Both the position numbers and the translations under genes were made by a program. A stretch of 6,944 bases of DNA from Porticoccaceae bacterium (GTDB lineage: Bacteria; Pseudomonadota; Gammaproteobacteria; Pseudomonadales; Porticoccaceae): the NCBI GenBank assembly GCA_002591625.1, contig PCDB01000003.1, positions 120,002 to 126,945 of the forward strand, written 5' to 3'. Position 1 is the first letter of the stretch. Each line of letters begins with the position of its first letter. Positions 1 to 6,748 of the stretch are shown in pieces. The notes beneath the pieces were generated by a model that was not told the origin of the DNA, did no database searches, and saw only the letters and a list, made by a program, of their open reading frames with translations.

Positions 1-293
1 GGCGTTTTGGAGTTCAGTTGTCGAAAGTCTTTGAGGTCATCTAGAGACACGTCATACCCACTTAAATGCAACAGAGCATAAAGCAGCATCGATCCGTGGC
101 CATTTGACAAAACGAAGCGATCCCTATCAAACCACTCGGGATCATCGGGATTATGATTAAGATAATCGTTCCATAAAACTTCAGCGATATCTGCCATCCC
201 CATTGGCGCGCCGGGATGCCCACTTTTAGCCTTTTGCACCGCGTCCATGCTCAGGGCTCTAACCGCATTCGCGAGATATCTTCTTGAGATCAT
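1..293 (-). CDS. tkt: Transketolase, N-terminal 97 codons (gene continues beyond the left edge)
   Basis: Transketolase is a cytoplasmic enzyme that uses thiamine diphosphate to move two-carbon units between sugar phosphates in the pentose phosphate pathway. Reading left from an ATG at 293, the translation begins [20 protein letters not shown] and carries the cofactor-binding segment [25 protein letters not shown] at residues 21-41, with His26. [14 protein letters not shown] follows at about 56-69, with His66. These match the E. coli TktA histidines of the same numbers. The start is supported by AAGGAG (complement of 303-308), 9 nt upstream, and by alignment of residue 1 with the family start. 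Only about 15% of the usual ~660 residues is inside the window, so the rest cannot be judged. It is divergent from metK across a 306-base gap. Identification is by direct reading against remembered TktA sequence; the family is certain, the paralogue is not. Confidence 0.97.
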   Translation of the reverse strand, partial: MISRRYLANAVRALSMDAVQKAKSGHPGAPMGMADIAEVLWNDYLNHNPDDPEWFDRDRFVLSNGHGSMLLYALLHLSGYDVSLDDLKDFRQLNSKT

Positions 294-302
294 CTTTTCG
301 CG

Positions 303-308
303 CTCCTT
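303..308 (-). promoter_or_regulatory. Ribosome binding site of tkt
   Basis: On the complement this reads AAGGAG, 9 nt upstream of the ATG at 293. It fixes the transketolase start. Confidence 0.8.
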
Positions 309-334
309 ACTGAGATTTTAAAAGCGCGTATTGT

Positions 335-381
335 CTCTCAGGAGAGCCAGTCAGTAAACTGATATTCAATACTCCTGTATT
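335..381. repeat. Three consecutive short inverted repeats in the tkt upstream region
   Basis: Three perfect 5-bp-arm inverted repeats follow each other: CTCTC-AG-GAGAG (335-346), TCAGT-AA-ACTGA (351-362) and AATAC-TCCT-GTATT (368-381). They lie 42-88 bases upstream of the tkt start. They could be small hairpins in a tkt leader or protein-binding palindromes. Each alone is short enough to occur by chance; the clustering is what draws attention. Confidence 0.45.
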
Positions 382-442
382 CCTTAGGTAAACACATTAT
401 TAAAAAGTATCTTGAAAATAGTTGCTTGATTGAACGATATTC

Positions 443-470
443 TTGTTAGAAACATCGATTGTGGTAGAAT
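443..470 (+). promoter_or_regulatory. Candidate sigma-70 promoter for metK
   Basis: A -35 element TTGTTA (443-448) is followed after 16 nt by a -10 element TAGAAT (465-470). The -10 is preceded by TGG, giving an extended -10 (TGn) arrangement. Transcription would begin near 476-478, leaving a 5' leader of about 122-124 nt before the metK ATG. This is the best promoter-like match I found in the window; it is read by eye, not scored. Confidence 0.55.
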
Positions 471-476
471 TTTGCA

Positions 477-599
477 CGCAAGCAGATGCGCTGTTTTTAT
501 CCTTTTTTAAATTCAATGGACAATAGCTTTCACCCGATGGTGATTGCCGGCTAATCTCAATTTGCGCTCAACGCCCTTGATTACATCAGAGGAAAAAAC
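477..599 (+). other. Predicted 5' leader of metK with hairpin potential; function unknown
   Basis: If the promoter at 443-470 is used, this segment is the metK leader. It can form three elements. The first is a short stem CGCA/TGCG (477-490), followed closely by TTTTT at 494-498. The second is a 5-bp stem TCACC/GGTGA with loop CGAT (530-543). The third is a nested structure in which TAATC..AA (552-560, with a TC bulge) pairs with TTGATTA (577-583) around an inner GCG/CGC stem (564-574). The last ends five bases before the Shine-Dalgarno sequence. metK leaders in other bacteria often carry SAM-sensing RNAs, but I do not recognise any known class here, so regulation is only a possibility. Confidence 0.3.
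589..592 (+). promoter_or_regulatory. Ribosome binding site of metK
   Basis: GAGG within AGAGGA lies 7 nt upstream of the ATG at 600. It lies just downstream of the possible stem at 552-583, so that fold would not directly hide it. Confidence 0.8.
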
Positions 600-1754
600 A
601 TGTCAAATTATACTATCTTCACCTCAGAATCAGTATCTGAAGGACATCCAGACAAAATGGCAGATCAGATATCTGACGCCGTTTTAGATGCCATGATAAT
701 AGATGACCCTCATTCTCGCGTTGCCGTGGAAACAATGGTCAAGACCGGAATGGTGGTTTTGGCAGGTGAAGTCCGCACCAATACCTATGTTGACCTAGAA
801 AGGCTGGTGCGTCAGGTTGTAACGGAAATAGGCTATAATAGTTCAGAGGTTGGTTTTGATGGCAACACATGCGCTGTTTTAAACGCGATTGGCCAACAAT
901 CCAGCAACATTGCAATGGGAGTCGACGAAACCACAGAAAAAGATTTAGGAGCTGGCGACCAAGGGCTAATGTTCGGTTTCGCAAGCAATGAGACTGATGT
1001 GCTGATGCCAGCACCAATTTTTTACGCTCACCGATTAATGGAGATGCAAGCTAGGCTGCGAAAAGATGGTACCCTGCCATGGCTTTATCCTGATGCAAAA
1101 AGCCAAGTGAGTTTAAGATATGATAATGGAACTCCTGTGGCTGTAGATGCGGTGGTTTTATCAACACAGCACTCAAAGTCGATTTCCCTATCGGAGCTGC
1201 AAGAAGCGGTTAGGCATGAAATAATTGAAAAGGTGCTGCCCACCGATTGGCTGCATCCGGAAACAAAGTACCATATTAATCCGACGGGGGAATTCACTAT
1301 CGGCGGTCCAATGGGAGACTGTGGCGTCACGGGTCGTAAAATTATAGTCGACACATACGGCGGTATGGCTCACCATGGCGGCGGAGCGTTCTCAGGCAAA
1401 GATCCAACAAAAGTTGACCGATCCGCTGCTTATGCCGGGCGTTATGTTGCAAAAAACGTTGTGGCAGCTGGCCTGGCTGATCGTTGTGAGCTCCAGATAT
1501 CATATGCGATCGGAGTCTCGCAACCCACATCGATAAGCATCGAGACCTTCGGAACGGGAAAACTCCCAGATCACGAAATTTCGAATTTAATCCGCAAAAA
1601 TTTCGACCTCAGCCCAAGCGGCATAATAAGCATGCTCGACTTACGCAGACCAATATATCGGTCTACGGCTTCATATGGTCATTTCGGTCGCGAAAAAGAG
1701 GCGTTTAGTTGGGAAAAAACCGACCGCGCCGCGATTTTGAAAAAATCACTTTGA
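600..1754 (+). CDS. metK: S-adenosylmethionine synthase (methionine adenosyltransferase)
   Basis: MetK joins methionine and ATP to make SAM, the cell's main methyl donor, in the cytoplasm; bacterial enzymes are typically homotetramers. The product is 384 residues, the same length as E. coli MetK, and is collinear with it. The ATP-binding GHPDK is at residues 15-19 (His16, Asp18), GAGDQG at 117-122, and [13 protein letters not shown] ends near 246, followed by Lys247. The phosphate-binding loop [16 protein letters not shown] is at about 260-275. All expected catalytic residues are present and I see no frameshift. The ATG start is supported by a Shine-Dalgarno sequence 7 nt upstream and by alignment of the N-terminus. 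ahcY follows after 61 bases in the same direction, and the two are probably co-transcribed from the promoter upstream of metK. Nothing in the protein is unusual. Confidence 0.99.
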   Translation: MSNYTIFTSESVSEGHPDKMADQISDAVLDAMIIDDPHSRVAVETMVKTGMVVLAGEVRTNTYVDLERLVRQVVTEIGYNSSEVGFDGNTCAVLNAIGQQSSNIAMGVDETTEKDLGAGDQGLMFGFASNETDVLMPAPIFYAHRLMEMQARLRKDGTLPWLYPDAKSQVSLRYDNGTPVAVDAVVLSTQHSKSISLSELQEAVRHEIIEKVLPTDWLHPETKYHINPTGEFTIGGPMGDCGVTGRKIIVDTYGGMAHHGGGAFSGKDPTKVDRSAAYAGRYVAKNVVAAGLADRCELQISYAIGVSQPTSISIETFGTGKLPDHEISNLIRKNFDLSPSGIISMLDLRRPIYRSTASYGHFGREKEAFSWEKTDRAAILKKSL

Positions 1755-1806
1755 TAAGTTCCCAAGAACAAAAGATTGACGTATATACATTGAATAAATA
1801 CAAAAT

Positions 1807-1810
1807 GGAG
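1807..1810 (+). promoter_or_regulatory. Ribosome binding site of ahcY
   Basis: GGAG lies 5 nt upstream of the ATG at 1816 and supports that start. Confidence 0.7.
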
Positions 1811-1815
1811 AGATT

Positions 1816-3210
1816 ATGGGCGCTAAAATCGTAGCAATCGACAACAACAGCAATTCGCCTGACTTTAAGGTGGCTGACATTAGCTTGGCAGAATTCGGTA
1901 GGAAAGAAATAGCTATTGCCGAAAGTGAGATGCCGGCTCTCATGGCGATTCGAGAAAAATATAAGGCCAGTCAACCTCTCTCTGGTGCTCGCATTCTCGG
2001 TTGTATACATATGACAATTCAGACCGCAGTGCTAATAGAGACCCTAGAAACTTTGGGGGCGCAAGTCCGATGGACTTCCTGTAATATCTTTTCGACTCAA
2101 GATCACGCAGCAGCAGCAGTGGCCGCAAATGGAACTCCAGTTTTCGCTTGGAAAGGAGAAACTGAAGAGGAATACGAATGGTGTCTAGAGCAACAGATTG
2201 TTAAGAACGGAGTTCCTTGGGATGCCAATATGGTTCTTGATGACGGCGGGGATCTAACCGCGATGCTTCATAACAGGTTTCCGGACGTTCTTGATTCGAT
2301 TCATGGGATAACCGAAGAAACGACCACTGGTGTTCATAGGCTTGAAGAAATGTTGGCCTCCGGTCAACTGAAAGTTCCAGCTGTCAATGTAAATGACTCG
2401 ATTACTAAGTCAAAGAATGACAACAAATACGGATGTCGACATAGTCTCAATGACGCTATTAAAAGAGCAACCGACCATTTGCTAGCAGGCAAAAAAGCTC
2501 TTGTAGTAGGCTACGGAGATGTAGGCAAAGGCTCAGCTCAATCTTTACGGCAGGAAGGCATGATTGTAAAAGTGACAGAAATTGATCCGATATGCGCGAT
2601 GCAAGCATGCATGGATGGGTTTGAGGTTGTGTCTACTTATATAGACGGCCAACCAAACAACGGTGTAAACATAGGGTTGCTTCGCTCCATTGATATCTTA
2701 GTTACTAGCACAGGCAACTTGAACGTTGCATGCTCAGCAGTCTTGTCAGAGTTAAAAACAGGATGCGTGGTTTGTAATATCGGTCACTTCGATAACGAGA
2801 TTGATACAAACTATATGCGGCAGCATTGGGAGTGGGACGAAATCAAACCCCAGGTTCATAAAGTCTTCAGAAACCGGAGTGAGAATGATCATTTGCTGCT
2901 TCTAGCGGAGGGTAGGCTGGTTAATCTAGGCAATGCGACCGGACATCCCAGTCGGATTATGGACGGGTCGTTCGCAAATCAAGTTCTTGCTCAAATAGAT
3001 CTTTATAACAAAAAGTTTGCATTCCAAGACGCCAAAACAAAAAAGAAACTCTTGCGAGTTGAGGTTCTTTCTAAGACTCTAGATGAAGAGGTGGCAGCTC
3101 ACATGGTTCAAGGGTTTGGCGGCGTTATGACTCAATTAACGCCAGATCAGGCAGATTATATTAACGTCCCAATACAAGGCCCTTATAAGAAAGAAAGTTA
3201 TAAGTACTAG
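1816..3210 (+). CDS. ahcY: Adenosylhomocysteinase (S-adenosyl-L-homocysteine hydrolase)
   Basis: AhcY reversibly splits SAH, the inhibitory product of SAM-dependent methylation, into adenosine and homocysteine, using a tightly bound NAD. Visible landmarks of the 464-residue product are His65 in HMTIQTA, DDGGDLT at 142-148, [21 protein letters not shown] with Lys198 and Asp202, then YGC with Cys207. The NAD-binding loop GYGDVGKG is at 232-239. [10 protein letters not shown] and [20 protein letters not shown] follow. The C-terminus ends in Lys-Tyr, as expected for the tail that completes the neighbouring subunit's NAD site. An insert around [19 protein letters not shown], and a tail with an [13 protein letters not shown] segment, resemble the ~469-residue Pseudomonas-type enzyme rather than the shorter mammalian-type form. 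The gene sits 61 bases after metK, consistent with a SAM synthesis and recycling operon. I saw no SAH riboswitch in that short gap. The gene looks intact. Confidence 0.99.
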   Translation: MGAKIVAIDNNSNSPDFKVADISLAEFGRKEIAIAESEMPALMAIREKYKASQPLSGARILGCIHMTIQTAVLIETLETLGAQVRWTSCNIFSTQDHAAAAVAANGTPVFAWKGETEEEYEWCLEQQIVKNGVPWDANMVLDDGGDLTAMLHNRFPDVLDSIHGITEETTTGVHRLEEMLASGQLKVPAVNVNDSITKSKNDNKYGCRHSLNDAIKRATDHLLAGKKALVVGYGDVGKGSAQSLRQEGMIVKVTEIDPICAMQACMDGFEVVSTYIDGQPNNGVNIGLLRSIDILVTSTGNLNVACSAVLSELKTGCVVCNIGHFDNEIDTNYMRQHWEWDEIKPQVHKVFRNRSENDHLLLLAEGRLVNLGNATGHPSRIMDGSFANQVLAQIDLYNKKFAFQDAKTKKKLLRVEVLSKTLDEEVAAHMVQGFGGVMTQLTPDQADYINVPIQGPYKKESYKY

Positions 3211-3251
3211 GCACTTTAAATTTCTTGGCTGTCCTGTATGCTTCCGAGTGT

Positions 3252-3274
3252 CTGCTGAATCAATAAATCAGCAG
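3252..3274 (+). repeat. Perfect 7-bp inverted repeat between ahcY and rsmE
   Basis: CTGCTGA (3252-3258) and TCAGCAG (3268-3274) are exact reverse complements around a 9-base AT-rich loop. No T-tract follows (the next bases are TCTCC), so it is not a typical intrinsic terminator. It may be an RNA hairpin that sets ahcY or rsmE message levels, or a protein-binding site. Confidence 0.55.
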
Positions 3275-3288
3275 TCTCCTGTTTATAC

Positions 3289-3292
3289 AAGG
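3289..3292 (+). promoter_or_regulatory. Ribosome binding site deciding the rsmE start
   Basis: AAGG lies 9 nt upstream of the ATG at 3302. Together with the family N-terminus (MRIPRI) it favours this start over the upstream GTG at 3248. Confidence 0.55.
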
Positions 3293-3301
3293 CAAGTATT
3301 G

Positions 3302-4033
3302 ATGCGAATACCACGAATATTTGTTGACGATATTCTCACAACTAATACCGAAATAACCCTGGATGTTGCGCAAACGCATTATTTACTGAAGGTACTAAAA
3401 CTTGCTCACTCCGATCCCATATTGCTATTCAATGGCCAAGGAGGGGAATATTCAGGACAACTGTTGGCGTCCAGAAAAAACACGGTAGTAGTGAAAATAG
3501 ACCAATTCGACCCGGTAGAGAGGGAATCATCATTACGAACTCACCTCGGTATGGGTGTATCGCGTGGAGAGCGCATGACTTATGCCATTCAAAAAGCAAC
3601 AGAACTTGGAGTCAGCAGAATCACACCTCTGATCAGCGCTCGCTGTGAGGTAAAGTTGTCGGAAAGCCGAAAAATGAGAAAGGTTGAGCAATGGCAGAAA
3701 GTGGTGGTGCATGCTTGCCAACAATCTCAACGAACAAGAGTTCCAGTAATTGATCCCATTGTCAACCTAACTAATTGGTGCCAAGCGAGCAACTCTTGCG
3801 CTAAATTTATTTTGGACAATAATGGAAATGAACCTCTTGATTTGATCGCAAACAAGCCTAAGAATGTTGCTATCCTGGTCGGGCCAGAGGGTGGTTTCGA
3901 GGAAAAGGAAATCATTACGGCAGTGCAAGCTGGCTTTAAACGCCTGCGGCTGGGACCGAGGGTGCTTCGCACTGAAACCGCTCCCATAGTTGCTCTTAGC
4001 ATCCTCCAATCAGCACACGGAGATCTCTCATAA
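3302..4033 (+). CDS. rsmE: 16S rRNA (uracil-1498-N3)-methyltransferase RsmE
   Basis: RsmE uses SAM to methylate N3 of U1498 in 16S rRNA, acting on the assembled small subunit. With the ATG at 3302 the product is 243 residues, the same length as E. coli RsmE and starting identically with MRIPRI. An N-terminal PUA-like RNA-binding domain covers roughly residues 1-70. The C-terminal SPOUT (trefoil-knot) domain shows MGVSRGERM at 84-92, IQKATELGVSRITPL just after it, the SAM-binding VGPEGGF at 193-199, and LGPRVLRTETA at 217-227. The open frame continues upstream to a GTG at 3248, which would add 18 residues with no family counterpart and would run through a hairpin, so I reject it. RsmE consumes SAM and releases SAH, which fits its place after metK and ahcY. 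The stop TAA is directly followed by the ATG of the next gene. Confidence 0.96.
   Translation: MRIPRIFVDDILTTNTEITLDVAQTHYLLKVLKLAHSDPILLFNGQGGEYSGQLLASRKNTVVVKIDQFDPVERESSLRTHLGMGVSRGERMTYAIQKATELGVSRITPLISARCEVKLSESRKMRKVEQWQKVVVHACQQSQRTRVPVIDPIVNLTNWCQASNSCAKFILDNNGNEPLDLIANKPKNVAILVGPEGGFEEKEIITAVQAGFKRLRLGPRVLRTETAPIVALSILQSAHGDLS
4019..4023 (+). promoter_or_regulatory. Possible ribosome binding site for the protease gene, inside rsmE
   Basis: GGAGA lies 10 nt upstream of the ATG at 4034 and within the last codons of rsmE. Independent initiation and coupling to rsmE translation are both possible. Confidence 0.4.
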
Positions 4034-4804
4034 ATGTATTTGTGCGCAAGGTTTCTTTTAGCGCCTTTTGCATTTTTTTTTCTGTTTGTGGCTAAGGTCG
4101 GTTTTTGCTCCTCACCAAAAAACATAGAGGAAACGATATTAGCAGCGAGCGGTACAATATTCTGTGATGGTTTCATTAGAGGAAGTGGCCTACACATATA
4201 TAAGTCTGCTCGGCAGCATTCTATTATAATCACTGCAGCGCATGTGATCTTTGATGAGTCATCAAAAGGCTTGTTTGGACGATGCAGCTATAGGCCCAAC
4301 AACATGCGACTCCAAGAAGTTCCATTCGCTGATATATCTACATATGGCTACTCTCCTTATGATCGAGACAAAGTTAAACAAAGTGAAACTGACTTGGCGT
4401 TCGTTGCACTTACACGGAAGCTTTATCAACCCGCTTTCCATCTTTCCAAAAAAAGAACTAATGTGAAAAGAGTGGATCCCTCTCAAACTCTACGAATAAT
4501 TGCATACAACAGCACAACGAACCAAATCGAAGTTTCTAAGGCATGTGAGTCTATTGAGAGTCCAAATTTTACCAACAACTCATTGATATTGCATAATTGC
4601 CCAGCAGGACCGGGGTCCTCTGGCGCGTTAATTATTGATACGAATGACAATAGGTTAATAGGAATCCATGGAGGAACATTGCTTATCCATAAAGAGATTT
4701 TGAGCGCTGGAGAGACCCATAACATATCTCGCTTGCGTCAGGGCCGGATAATAGATGCACAGGTTTTAGCCGCATTGGAAAAATTTCGGTCCAACGCGCT
4801 CTGA
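4034..4804 (+). CDS. Predicted secreted trypsin-fold (chymotrypsin clan) serine protease, function unknown
   Basis: The 256-residue product begins with a signal peptide: one Arg at residue 6, a hydrophobic core rich in Leu, Ala and Phe at about 7-20, and likely cleavage near residue 25 (GFC-SS). Export to the periplasm or beyond is expected. The catalytic triad is readable: His70 in TAAHV, Asp120 in ETDLAFVAL, and Ser196 in GPGSSGAL (G-x-S-G-A). GIHGG follows with His212, a motif also seen in V8/glutamyl-endopeptidase-type members. The position six residues before Ser196 is Pro, not the Asp that gives trypsin its Lys/Arg preference, so specificity is unknown. Mature-form cysteines are Cys44, 84, 171 and 189, and could form two disulfides. 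The ATG starts on the base after the rsmE stop, so co-transcription is very likely. I do not recognise a named gene; the family call is firm and the biological role is open. Confidence 0.85.
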   Translation: MYLCARFLLAPFAFFFLFVAKVGFCSSPKNIEETILAASGTIFCDGFIRGSGLHIYKSARQHSIIITAAHVIFDESSKGLFGRCSYRPNNMRLQEVPFADISTYGYSPYDRDKVKQSETDLAFVALTRKLYQPAFHLSKKRTNVKRVDPSQTLRIIAYNSTTNQIEVSKACESIESPNFTNNSLILHNCPAGPGSSGALIIDTNDNRLIGIHGGTLLIHKEILSAGETHNISRLRQGRIIDAQVLAALEKFRSNAL

Positions 4805-4813
4805 AATTAAAAT

Positions 4814-6709
4814 TCACATATCCGCCCATGGATTTTTGGCATCAAACAAAACCTCTTTTGAAAAACCCGGAACGCTTATTCCGTCGGGCTTTATAGAAAT
4901 CTTGCTTTCGTCAATTAGAGGCTCGCCAAAGCGATAAATGACGTCCAGTTCCGCAAAATCCGATCTAACTGAGTACGCCTCAGCTTGGCGACGGGTTTTT
5001 TCACGAAGCAACAGATACTTATCAAAATGTTCTTTATGACGACTTTTTAACATTAAATCTGCACGGATAGGTGAGATTACAACCGCCGTAGCATTATTGC
5101 CACCAAACCCCTTGGAGTTGATGAAGGCAACATGCATCTGACGATCACTTACATTTAAATCTTTCAGGGGAAAAATCGCTCGTTCTTGGAAAACATCAGA
5201 AGCCACTTCTTTGATTGTTTTAATACCGGGTATGATATGATACCTAAAAGTTCCCAGCGCAGAAACAAGCTGGTCTCCGCTGGCTGCAGATAGAGAATGT
5301 CCAACAAAAGATTTAGTGGCTGTAACTGGCCAATCAAACAGATTAAAAGTTTTTGCAATCCGATCTATTAAATGAGACTCAGTCCTTCGATTGGCCGGGG
5401 TGCTTGAACCATGAGCATGAACAAAACTATGGTTTCTTACACTCTCTTGTCCCAAAGCTCTGGTTGCCGCAGCAATAGCCTTTGAAAACGAAATGTAGTT
5501 TCCAATGCCGGGAGCCGACACAGATTTTTTAATTCCGTCTGCATTAATAAAAACTTCAGGTATAGCACCAAAAACGTCTGCCCCTAATTCAATTGCCAAT
5601 GCATCATCCATAAGGACCAGATATTGCGTCGACTCGGATAGCACAAAACCACAATTCTCAGCAAATGGCCTGCTGGCAAATCGATGATTTGGCGTGCTAG
5701 TACCATCCAATTTGCACAAGTTATCGTCGTCAGCGAGCGCCCCCATATTTGCAAACCCTTCCGATATTTCAGGCGTTACTCCCGCTTCAGCATTACCAAC
5801 AATTGCTACGCGTCGTCGACCGCTCCGAATATCACGAACTGCGGCTTGCAGAACATACAGGAAGGTCGCGCACGCTCCAGTAGTGGCCTCAGTATGACCC
5901 ACACTGCCCAGTACATAGGCATTAATGAAATCTGCGGGCATCGTATTTAGCCCTAGCGGAAGCTGCTTAGCTGTTGTTCGATTGCCTCGCAGACGCGCTT
6001 GCAATAAGCCACCAAATCCGTCGTCAGTGATTTGACTGAGGGCGCTGGACGAATATACCCCGATCTCGTCCGGTCGAACACTAGACATAATTTCTTTCCA
6101 ATCAAGTCCTGTGGAATGAAGTGCATCGCTCGAACCCAATAGAGCCATTTGAAGACCTCGCGGATGGAATCGAGAGTTGTAATGCTCTGCTGGTTTAAAT
6201 CCGGTGGGTAATTGCCCCGCAGCCTTCGACATCAGCTCATAGGAAGACTCGACTAAGAAACCGGAAGTATTTTTTGTTCGAATTTGCACTTTACCATCCA
6301 CCTTCTTGTCGATTACCCAACCTTCAGGCAAATCATTTGGCAAATCCCTTTTGGGTAACGAAAAAATAATTTCGTCGCCATTTTGAGCACTAATTTCTAT
6401 TTTTTTGTGCCCAGCAACCTTGTCCGGATTAAACAATTCTATCTTTCTCACCATAGTGCCATCCAAAATAGCCGATCTATAATGATGAGCTACTTCTTTG
6501 GCAGTCAGACTTTTGCCTTCCATATTCGAATATTGATCGCCATTGCGCTTCACCAAACCCATAAGGCAACCCAAACCCGCAAGGGTTTTCACTTGCTCAA
6601 CCTCTGGTAGTGATTCCAGAATCATTCGTCGGTAAGACTGGAAGGATGAACTTCGCCCAGCTGCGTTGTAACCTCCAAAACCCACAATGATGGGCAACGC
6701 GTTCCCCAT
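4814..6709 (-). CDS. fabY: FabY-class beta-ketoacyl-ACP synthase (fatty acid synthesis initiation)
   Basis: FabY of Pseudomonas aeruginosa (PA5174) condenses acetyl-CoA with malonyl-ACP to start fatty acid synthesis, the job of FabH in E. coli. This 631-residue product matches the FabY layout (about 630 residues), which is much longer than FabB or FabF. The FabY-like N-terminus is PIIVGFGGYNAAGR at 6-19. QLPTGFKPAEHYNSRFHPRG lies near 170-190. The thiolase-fold ketosynthase core has Cys280 in TGACATF, His433 in HAHGSSTPAN, and Lys466 and His471 in KSFVGHS, followed by NSKGFGGNNA. All catalytic residues are present. The C-terminus has a VPGFS motif before the end. The ATG at 6709 aligns with the family start; a GGGGT lies 5 nt upstream. 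The gene converges on the protease gene with 9 bases between stops and has no operon partner in the window. A palindrome upstream (6749-6774) may control it. FabY function rests on sequence resemblance recalled from the P. aeruginosa protein. Confidence 0.9.
   Translation of the reverse strand: MGNALPIIVGFGGYNAAGRSSSFQSYRRMILESLPEVEQVKTLAGLGCLMGLVKRNGDQYSNMEGKSLTAKEVAHHYRSAILDGTMVRKIELFNPDKVAGHKKIEISAQNGDEIIFSLPKRDLPNDLPEGWVIDKKVDGKVQIRTKNTSGFLVESSYELMSKAAGQLPTGFKPAEHYNSRFHPRGLQMALLGSSDALHSTGLDWKEIMSSVRPDEIGVYSSSALSQITDDGFGGLLQARLRGNRTTAKQLPLGLNTMPADFINAYVLGSVGHTEATTGACATFLYVLQAAVRDIRSGRRRVAIVGNAEAGVTPEISEGFANMGALADDDNLCKLDGTSTPNHRFASRPFAENCGFVLSESTQYLVLMDDALAIELGADVFGAIPEVFINADGIKKSVSAPGIGNYISFSKAIAAATRALGQESVRNHSFVHAHGSSTPANRRTESHLIDRIAKTFNLFDWPVTATKSFVGHSLSAASGDQLVSALGTFRYHIIPGIKTIKEVASDVFQERAIFPLKDLNVSDRQMHVAFINSKGFGGNNATAVVISPIRADLMLKSRHKEHFDKYLLLREKTRRQAEAYSVRSDFAELDVIYRFGEPLIDESKISIKPDGISVPGFSKEVLFDAKNPWADM
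4861..4888 (-). terminator. Terminator-like hairpin inside the 3' end of fabY
   Basis: On the complement, CCC-GAC-GGAA and TTCC-GGG can pair with a 3-base bulge and a 6-base loop (4866-4888), followed at once by TTTTT (4865-4861). This has the look of an intrinsic terminator in the fabY direction but ends 47 bases before the fabY stop is complete, inside conserved coding sequence (VPGFS). On the + strand the stem is followed by only CTTTAT, so it is a weak terminator candidate for the metK-to-protease transcript, 60 bases past the protease stop. It may be coincidental. Confidence 0.25.
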
Positions 6710-6714
6710 TTAAC

Positions 6715-6719
6715 ACCCC
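6715..6719 (-). promoter_or_regulatory. Probable ribosome binding site of fabY
   Basis: On the complement GGGGT lies 5 nt upstream of the ATG at 6709. It is a modest match to the Shine-Dalgarno consensus. Confidence 0.45.
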
Positions 6720-6748
6720 GACTGCAAAACACTTTATTAACACTGATA

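Larger units (their letters stand above)
294..599. other. Divergent intergenic region between tkt and metK
   Basis: This 306-base stretch separates two divergent genes and holds no credible reading frame. It must contain the promoters of both. A metK promoter candidate lies at 443-470 and a predicted metK leader of about 120 nt follows. On the tkt side there are three short inverted repeats between 335 and 381, but I found no convincing -35/-10 pair for tkt. I looked for E. coli MetJ boxes (AGACGTCT repeats) and for the conserved core of the SAM-I riboswitch and saw neither. Confidence 0.85.
3211..3301 (+). other. ahcY-rsmE spacer
   Basis: The 91 bases between the ahcY stop and the preferred rsmE start hold a 7-bp hairpin (3252-3274) and the rsmE Shine-Dalgarno sequence. 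An in-frame GTG at 3248 would extend RsmE by 18 residues across this stretch, but family alignment argues against that start. Confidence 0.6.

Noticed and set aside
294..599. MetJ-type operator or SAM-I riboswitch upstream of metK
   Set aside because: No tandem AGACGTCT-like boxes and no SAM-I core sequence could be found by reading either strand.
1776..1804. Promoter-like pair TTGACG (1776-1781) and TACAAA (1799-1804), 17-nt spacer, between metK and ahcY
   Set aside because: The implied start near 1811 lies after the ahcY Shine-Dalgarno sequence and only about 5 bases before the ATG, so the transcript would lack its ribosome binding site. The -10 is also weak. Co-transcription with metK explains the layout better.
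1755..1815. Possible SAH riboswitch upstream of ahcY
   Set aside because: The 61-base gap is AT-rich and lacks the conserved GC-rich core expected of that class.
1705..2010. 101-codon complement frame spanning the metK-ahcY junction
   Set aside because: No recognisable domain; it runs antisense to the conserved ends of two certain genes.
3727..4233. 168-codon open frame on the complement across rsmE and the protease
   Set aside because: It is antisense to two well-supported genes, shows no family resemblance, and is best explained as a shadow frame.
5684..5950. Two overlapping + strand frames inside fabY
   Set aside because: Antisense shadows of the conserved ketosynthase core around Cys280; no plausible product.
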